From: Tribonema minus | Lineage: Eukaryota > Sar > Xanthophyceae > Tribonematales > Tribonemataceae | Direction: 5' to 3' | DNA length: 64,000 bases | NCBI GenBank assembly: GCA_017506865.1 | Contig: JAFCMP010000048.1 | Span: forward strand, 248,001 to 312,000 | In this document: positions 58,055-64,000 of the stretch, piece after piece | Numbering within the stretch: position 1 is the stretch's first letter | Layout of the letters: each line of letters starts with the position of its first letter | Made by a program: the position numbers and the translations under genes | The notes under the pieces: model-generated | Database searches by the model: none | What the model was told of the DNA's origin: nothing | The model's input: the letters and a program-made list of their open reading frames with translations, nothing else

Positions 58055-58632
58055 GCGCCCGCAACAACAGCAGCAACAGCAGCAGCAGCGCCAGCGACAA
58101 CAGCAGCAGTGCGCCGACAGTAGAAGCAGCAGCGGCGCCCAGCAGCAGCGGCAACAGCAGCAGTGTCGACGGCAGCAGCAGCAGCAGCAGCCGACATAGA
58201 AAACGGCAGCAACAGCAATTTCCTCGAACCTCTTAGAGCTATCCCGGGGCCTGAGGCGCCACTTCTGAGGTATTCCCCATGCGGAGCACGGAGCTAGGGC
58301 TGGAGCGCGCGTGTGGAGGCGCCAGCAGCAGCAGCAGCAGCAGCAGCGCAGGCGGCAGCAGCAGTGCCAGCACCAGAGGACGGAGGATGGGGCTGAAGCA
58401 CGCTTGTTGAGTTGTTGACAGCAGCAGCAGTAATTCCAGCAGCAGCAGCGTCAGCAGCAGCAGCAGCTGCGCCAGCAGCTTTCCTGCACCTGCGTGCAGA
58501 CGCACTACCCTGTAGCCTGATGGCGCCCATAGTTGCCACAAGCACTCATCTGCACCAGGATGCAGTTGGGGGCTGGAGCGCGTGAGGCCTTGTGAACTCA
58601 TCACCATCATCATCATCATCATCATCATCAGC
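58055..58632. repeat. CAG/CAT microsatellite zone
   Basis: Imperfect CAG arrays interspersed with GGC-type triplets, then about nine CAT/TCA triplets followed by CAG units. Triplet purity is broken often, and no reading frame is favoured on either strand. Confidence 0.75.
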
Positions 58633-59264
58633 AGCAGCAGTTTTGTCAGACCCACCCGTGGTGGCACTGTTGTGGGGCCTGATGGCACCCTGATGGTCCA
58701 CAACCACTCCTCTGAGGTGTCACTCTGCGTGCGCTTGATGTGCTGTCAAATGCATCAGGGATTATGATGAGGGCTGCGTTTGGAGTTGCAGGCGCTACCG
58801 GAGCTGTATGCGGTACCGGTAGAGGTGTGCGAGTGGAATGGCGCCGATGGATAAAGAATGTGTCGTGTAGCGCGTGATGTGCTGGCACACGCAACAGGCA
58901 TGCTGCTCATCAGCTGCGCTGACCAGCAGTGGATGATGGGAGGTTGATGCTGCGGACGCAGCGGCGCGCTGCTTGACTGACACTTGCAGGACAGCAACAG
59001 ACATACACATGAACCATGTAGACCTACGTGATTTCCGCATCGGGATGCTGCTTAATGCACGTGCACGCATGTACAAACAAAACGACCACATAGATGCACA
59101 CACATAGCAATTGCTCTCATACGCCCGCTCCGTCTGCAGCGTGCTCCACCACAAGGTGTGCGTATTGCGGGTCATCACCACTGCTGACGAAGTCAAGCCC
59201 GGCGGCGGACATGCCTGCAGGGCCATGGCAGACTTCGATCGGCAAGGCTTTGAAAAAGGCAGTT

Positions 59265-59326
59265 GTTGTCCAATGATCTGGCCTTTCTTGCACCCGTTGT
59301 CCAATGATCTGGCCTTTCTTGCACCC
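59265..59326. repeat. Two perfect 31-bp tandem copies
   Basis: 59265-59295 and 59296-59326 are identical (each begins GTTGTCCAATGATCTGGCCT). Confidence 0.9.
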
Positions 59327-60623
59327 CAGGCCAAAAACATGGTAATGTACACAAGCAATGGGGGCAGGTATTTGACATCAACGAGACGTGAGGGGTGACA
59401 ACAGCGCTCACGCAGTGCAAAGTTTATATTGCACCTGAGTGTGCTTTCGCGGTGATATGTATGCACATGTCTGTTTGTACATTGTGTTTTAGAAGTACAT
59501 TTTACAATGTGTGTGCGGCGACACTGTGCGCATGTTCGGTGTTGGACCAAGTGCAATGCCATGTTGTAACATGTGTCTGTTCAATGAAGTTACCACCCAC
59601 GTAGGCCTGCACATGCTCAGCTCATTGTAATGCATGCTGGTGTCTTCACCGGTTTACTGACACAATACATGCGCATGTTGGCATGAAACAATACATGATC
59701 ATTTTGGCATATATATACCTATGTTACTCAGCACTGAGGTCCTCACATGGTGTAACGCAGGCATTACAAAGGCTCCCCGCTATATATATAGCTATATAAA
59801 GATACCTAATCCACCTCTTCCAGGAAAACAGAACTGGAATTTACATTCCCATGGAGAGTTACCACACTGATAGTGTCAGGATCTTGTTCGACCGCTGTGG
59901 CGTGTAAGAGACAACACAAACTTGGTTTACTTTGCCGTGCGGTTGTTAGCATTGCACCACGGGGCTCATGGTCCACTAGATGGACTCAACTTTGTTCTAT
60001 TTCTTTAGAAGTTTACCTCAGCATCCTGTAACTTCGAGGGTTTGCCCGAGGTTGTCAGGTACCTATAGGTACTTTTTATTAATTCTCGCTCAGGGCGCGA
60101 AAAAGCCCAGATGATTGGCATCTAGCTGTAAGGAATCTACATGTCGTATGACAGTCTGAAAGTGTCGCAACGACAACCACTCAAACGCCGCCGCCGCCAA
60201 ATGGCATCTCGGGGTACCTGCTTTTCATAGTGAATTGGCTACTCGCATGGCAAACAAATGAGGCGCATGGCGCGCCACGGCAAGTACATACTTCGAGACG
60301 ATGCTTGTAGGGGACGCAGGACTGCACTCTTTGGTCTCACGGTCACAGACACATCATGATGATCCAGCACAGCAAATTCCCAGTCTCAACTGTTACAGCC
60401 TGAGGTGCAGCTCAAGCATCACCATGACGCTGCAGCTTCAGGCCAACAAACATGTTGTTGTCAGCTGCAGTAGCTGGGCAAGATCAACTGCAAAGTACAT
60501 ACCAGACGCCGTTAGCAATGGCCACTATGCGGCAATGTATACACCGGCCTCCTTGCAGCACCCACCAGCAGCACGTACAAAAGAGAATCGCAAGGACCAC
60601 AGCAAATGAAGACAACTGTCGTG

Positions 60624-62473
60624 TCATTGTTCATCAAGCACTTGTGGTGCCTGCTCAGCACTTTTCTCAATGACAGCAATAGCCAACTGCTTTGTGACCT
60701 CTTCACTGTGATGGTACGCGTGACATGCACCAGCGGCATGTTGCGTACATGCACGCCGCAATATTTTCATGTCCAGCCTGGGTACTTGTCCTGTGGAGCG
60801 TATCCTAGCAAACAACATGTCCACAAGCGTTACATTTATGTTGTGTGCCTGCAAGTGGTGTACAAGTAACTGCTCCGAATTGACGCGTTTTGCTGGCAGT
60901 GCAGTACTTCCCACCATAGTGTCTAGCCTGTGAGCATATACACGCATTGCAGAAGCATGCCCGTACGCAAACCGATCATTACAGCCCCCGTAGTGTCCAA
61001 AGTTGGCTACGAACACAGTGTGTTCAGGCAAAATGCCCTGTCGGACTATATCGAGGTCGCGCAGATAAAGAACATCAGGACGCAGGATCACTACACCTGC
61101 ATAGTCGATGTGGTGTTCTGCAGCATAGTTGGCCATCACTGCCCACGACAGGGACAGCGAGTTTTGTGCTCGGAAGATGTTTTGGATGGTCGTGTTCTCG
61201 TTGTAGAGCCACTCCAAGGGCGACAAAAGATGGACATCAGGGTACACCATGTCAAGGTCGTCTTGGCTGGTGATGAGATACCTAAGCACGGGGCAACACA
61301 AGCAGACGCTATTATGACGTGACGCACACAACATACTGAGTCGTTTCAGCGTGAAGAGTGCACCACCATGTGGCAGCAGGGTATTGTGCATGCACCGTAA
61401 TACTTATGTGGCAAGCATCTGCCACATCAAAACTCTTTGATGTCTTGCTGAACGTGTGCTGACAAATTGGCATTACATGCAGTGTGTAGTGGCGCGGCAC
61501 TCCGCATGCTTGCGGACAGGCGAGTGTCAATGGCCATGTCTGCACATAATGGCATTTCAAGCCAAGCGACGTGGCAGGTACCAGGCTAACCAACAGACAG
61601 CAAGCTAAACAGAAACTACCAAGCAATCATATTATAGCATGATATGTGCCACATTCAGCCTATGCTCTTCATGTCTGATGCTTACAACGAGTGATCAAAG
61701 TAGCATGGTGCCCTCAGATGTCTACATACGTAGGTCTGCAAGTTCTGCAAGCTTGTCACCTGCCCAAGACTGATGGCACTTCAATGCGTTTGTAATACTA
61801 ACCATTGCTGTGCGCTGCACTATGTGCAGAATATTAGAGGTCAAGGATGACTGGGTTGTGCACACACAACCATTTGTTAACGGCCAACTGGAGAGCTGCA
61901 CTCAAGAAATGGCTGTTCCGCCAGAGCGAGCATGTTGAAAAAAGCCCGCTCTCTCGCATGATATCCGGAAGAAGTGGCAATCTGCAATCAGGCATTGGCA
62001 GGCCATCAGCAGAACGAGAGATTGTGTGGAGGCGCCAAAGCCCCTACGTACGCAAGGGTGCACTCAACGACACGTCTCACCGTGTGGGATGCAGCCTCTG
62101 CACATCGGCAATCGGGTCTGCATGAGCCACGCCCGTTTCGCCTGCACGCGGGTTGTCCAACCGGGCCGCCCGGTACGTGTGCACGAACACATCGTAGCGC
62201 ACCGTGGCATTGGACTGCAGCTGCGCCAGGATGTGGCGCTCGATGCTATCCAGTGTCCACTGCAGGCTGCGTATGAGCCCAAAGAAGCACAGCGCGTAGC
62301 GCACTTGGCCGCCGCTGCCTCGCGCAGCAGCCTCCTTTGCGCTGATCATCCCCCACTGAGAGCTCTGCTCAGTCGGGCAGGGAGCGGATATGTGCTGCAT
62401 GAGTAAAACAACCGCCCCTGCTCCGAGCGCAGCCCCCACAGCAAAGTTCCTGAAAGATGGCTGTTGACCGCTG
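60624..62473 (-). CDS. Glycosyltransferase-like protein, tandem copy D (5' exon missing)
   Basis: Exons 62473-62081 and 61281-60624, joined in phase 2 as in copy C. It has the anchor (FAVGAALGAGAVVLLMQ), QVRYALCFFGLIRSLQWT, RYDVFVHTYRAARLDNP, YLITSQDDLDMVYPDV, ILRPDVLYLRDLD and GGCNDRFAYGHASAMRVY. The C-terminal tail is longer than in copy C by about 20 residues. There is no ATG upstream of the domain in this exon: the frame meets a stop just upstream and the first candidate codon is GTG, so the protein must begin in an exon further 5'. The acceptor has two adjacent AGs (NAGNAG), leaving a 3-nt ambiguity. Predicted role as for copy C: Golgi glycosyltransferase, substrate unknown. Confidence 0.68.
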
Positions 62474-64000
62474 CTGCGTGCGGAGGCAGGTTGATCAGCA
62501 GCAGGTTACTTTCCACAAGTGCCCGCTCCCACGTGTGCGTCGAGTTTTCAAGGTCTTGCATACACTGGCGCTGTGCAGTTGATCTACTGAGCGACTGCGA
62601 AATGATATGATGATCACTGCGTAACGTTACATAGCGTGTACACTGCAAGTGTCAGATGGCAGGGGGACAAGGGTTGAATTCATACACGTATCTGACAATT
62701 GTGACATGGAGAGTGCGATGCATACAGGCACGCACAAGCCCATAAATGCAAAGCACAGATTACATGGTGTGATGCACCAGTGCTTGCACGTGTGAAGGCA
62801 AGCCTACACGTACTTGAATTGTGGTACTTCCGAAACCTGTCAGAAGCCCTACTTCTGAACAGAGCACTCTCTATGTAAGAACATGTTGAACTGCTGCAAG
62901 CATGAATGCAACACACCCTCATTGGCAGATTTTGGGAGTCCAGCTCGCAAATCTGAGATTGTGATGGGGGTACCTACTGTAACATCAAAGTGTGGCAAGC
63001 ATAACAACGTTGCGCTGCGAAGACCGAGAAAGAAACAAAAACTATGCATTCAATGTAGCGTTATGCCTCAACATGAGAAGCGAGTTCGTAAGGAGCAGAT
63101 CAGTGAACAAGGCGCGCTTGACGGAGCGACTCACCGTCTCGCATTGCCCGCACCAAGCCGAAGCCGGTCATCCATCAATTCGTCAGCGCACACAACCTCC
63201 TTCCACCACAAACTTCAATCTTCAGGTTTCGGTTGAAGTTAGGTTCAAGTTCCCTTTGAGTTGAAGTGCAAAGTTCAGGTGGTCAGCATGCCCCGTTGCA
63301 GCAAGTGGATACGGCAGGCCTCTTTCACCTCCTTCCACCACAACTTCAATCTTCAGTGGTTGTTGTTCAAGTTCAACCTGAGAGTTAAAGTGCCAACAAC
63401 ACACTCCTGCAGGCGCAGCGGAACATTGTTTACGCTTTGGCAGCAAGTAGGAATGAACGTAGAAGACGTCGATCATGGGCTATGTATGAGAAATCATATA
63501 TCAACCAATACGAGTGCAGAAGACTAAAACGAGAGCACCGAACACATGCGCTGCACCCTACACAATGTTACATTACATGGGAGGAGCAATCGACATGAAT
63601 CCACAAAGTGCAGTCGGCATGCGTCTAGACAAACTTGCACTATATAGAAGTTGGCGAGGGGCATTCATCTATTCTCCACACTACCAACGCATGGGGGCTC
63701 ACGGTGTGAGTATACATACATGCGCATCGCTGCAATTGTTCATCGACCAGCGCGCTGGGTTGGTGGCCACCGCCAGCTTTTTCTAGTGCCGGCTGCATGG
63801 CGCGTGCATGTGGTGCTGCTGCCACAGGAGCACTCACTGCGTGCAGCTCATTGACCCTTGGCACGCATTGTACTGCAGTCTCAAGCCTGCGTCACGGTTC
63901 ACGGCCTGCAGGTGGGGGGGGCTCTCTCTATCTCCAGCCAAGTCAGCGCACAACAAGGTCTGCAAATGGCTTTGCTGCGTAGTGTGCTAGGCGCTGGCAC
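62474..64000. other. Right-end region, no firm gene
   Basis: Should contain the missing first exon of copy D, which I cannot identify. TTGAAGTT/AACTTCAA motifs cluster at 63205-63270 and 63340-63395. At the edge, a - strand frame (about 63895-63690, segment VAAAPHARAMQPALEKAGGG) has a possible acceptor with a C-rich tract and may be an exon of a gene continuing beyond the window; this is weak. Confidence 0.35.

Larger units (their letters stand above)
56947..60623. other. Intergenic with microsatellites
   Basis: Between tandem copies C and D. Holds CAG-rich arrays at about 58055-58200 and 58320-58460, a CAT array at about 58600-58630, a GTTGAAGTT-type patch at 57860-57905 and a 2 x 31-bp tandem repeat at 59265-59326. 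Long frames on both strands here come from the CAG repeats. A + frame at 59111-59398 (segment ITTADEVKPGGGHACRAMAD) looks partly protein-like but is unassigned. The missing 5' exon of copy C should lie here. Confidence 0.4.

Noticed and set aside
57782..58236. Ser/Ala/Thr-rich frames on both strands
   Set aside because: They are generated by the CAG microsatellite.
58795..59562. 255-codon - strand frame
   Set aside because: Crosses a 31-bp tandem repeat, shows no domain, and a competing + frame reads at least as well; no gene called.

Overview
This is nuclear DNA of a eukaryote. Genes are split by GT-AG introns of roughly 0.3-1.1 kb, with GC-rich exons in less GC-rich surroundings. Microsatellites (CAG, CAT) are common, there is a short interstitial TTAGGG/TTTAGGG tract, and transposon copies are present. 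A plant-like NDUFB8 complex I subunit, TGTAA motifs downstream of several stop codons, and many Golgi-type glycan enzymes suggest a green alga (chlorophyte, possibly a marine or flagellate lineage). I cannot name a genus from the sequence.

Layout. 0-9 kb holds housekeeping trafficking and cytoskeleton genes: a partial gelsolin-repeat gene (+), a small two-helix membrane exon (+) and a divergent SEC23 COPII coat gene (-). 10-62 kb is dominated by predicted secretory-pathway glycan enzymes. These are two heparan-sulfate-2-O-sulfotransferase-like genes (10089-13141 and 28401-31581, both +), an FkbM methyltransferase (15146-16929, -), two type II membrane glycosyltransferase-like genes (17204-20478 and 21299-25514, +), three PC-esterase/TBL-like O-acyltransferase candidates (33280-36414, 38448-41622 and 46504-47838, all -), and a tandem pair of another glycosyltransferase-like family (54864-56946 and 60624-62473, -). 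NDUFB8 (27502-28091, -) is the one clear interloper. Mobile DNA includes an RT-type 3' ORF (44187-45620), a complete 1.4-kb hAT element with an 8-bp target duplication (49082-50483), and a repeat family with copies at 8649 and 50650.

Reading together (inference): glycosyltransferases build a glycan in the Golgi, while sulfotransferases, O-acyltransferases and a methyltransferase decorate it. The most interesting aspect of the window is therefore a loose, ~52-kb physical cluster for a sulfated, acylated and methylated surface polysaccharide. Exon models were made by hand from reading frames, GT/AG sites and matching intron phases. Internal exons are well supported for most genes. First exons and start codons are less certain.
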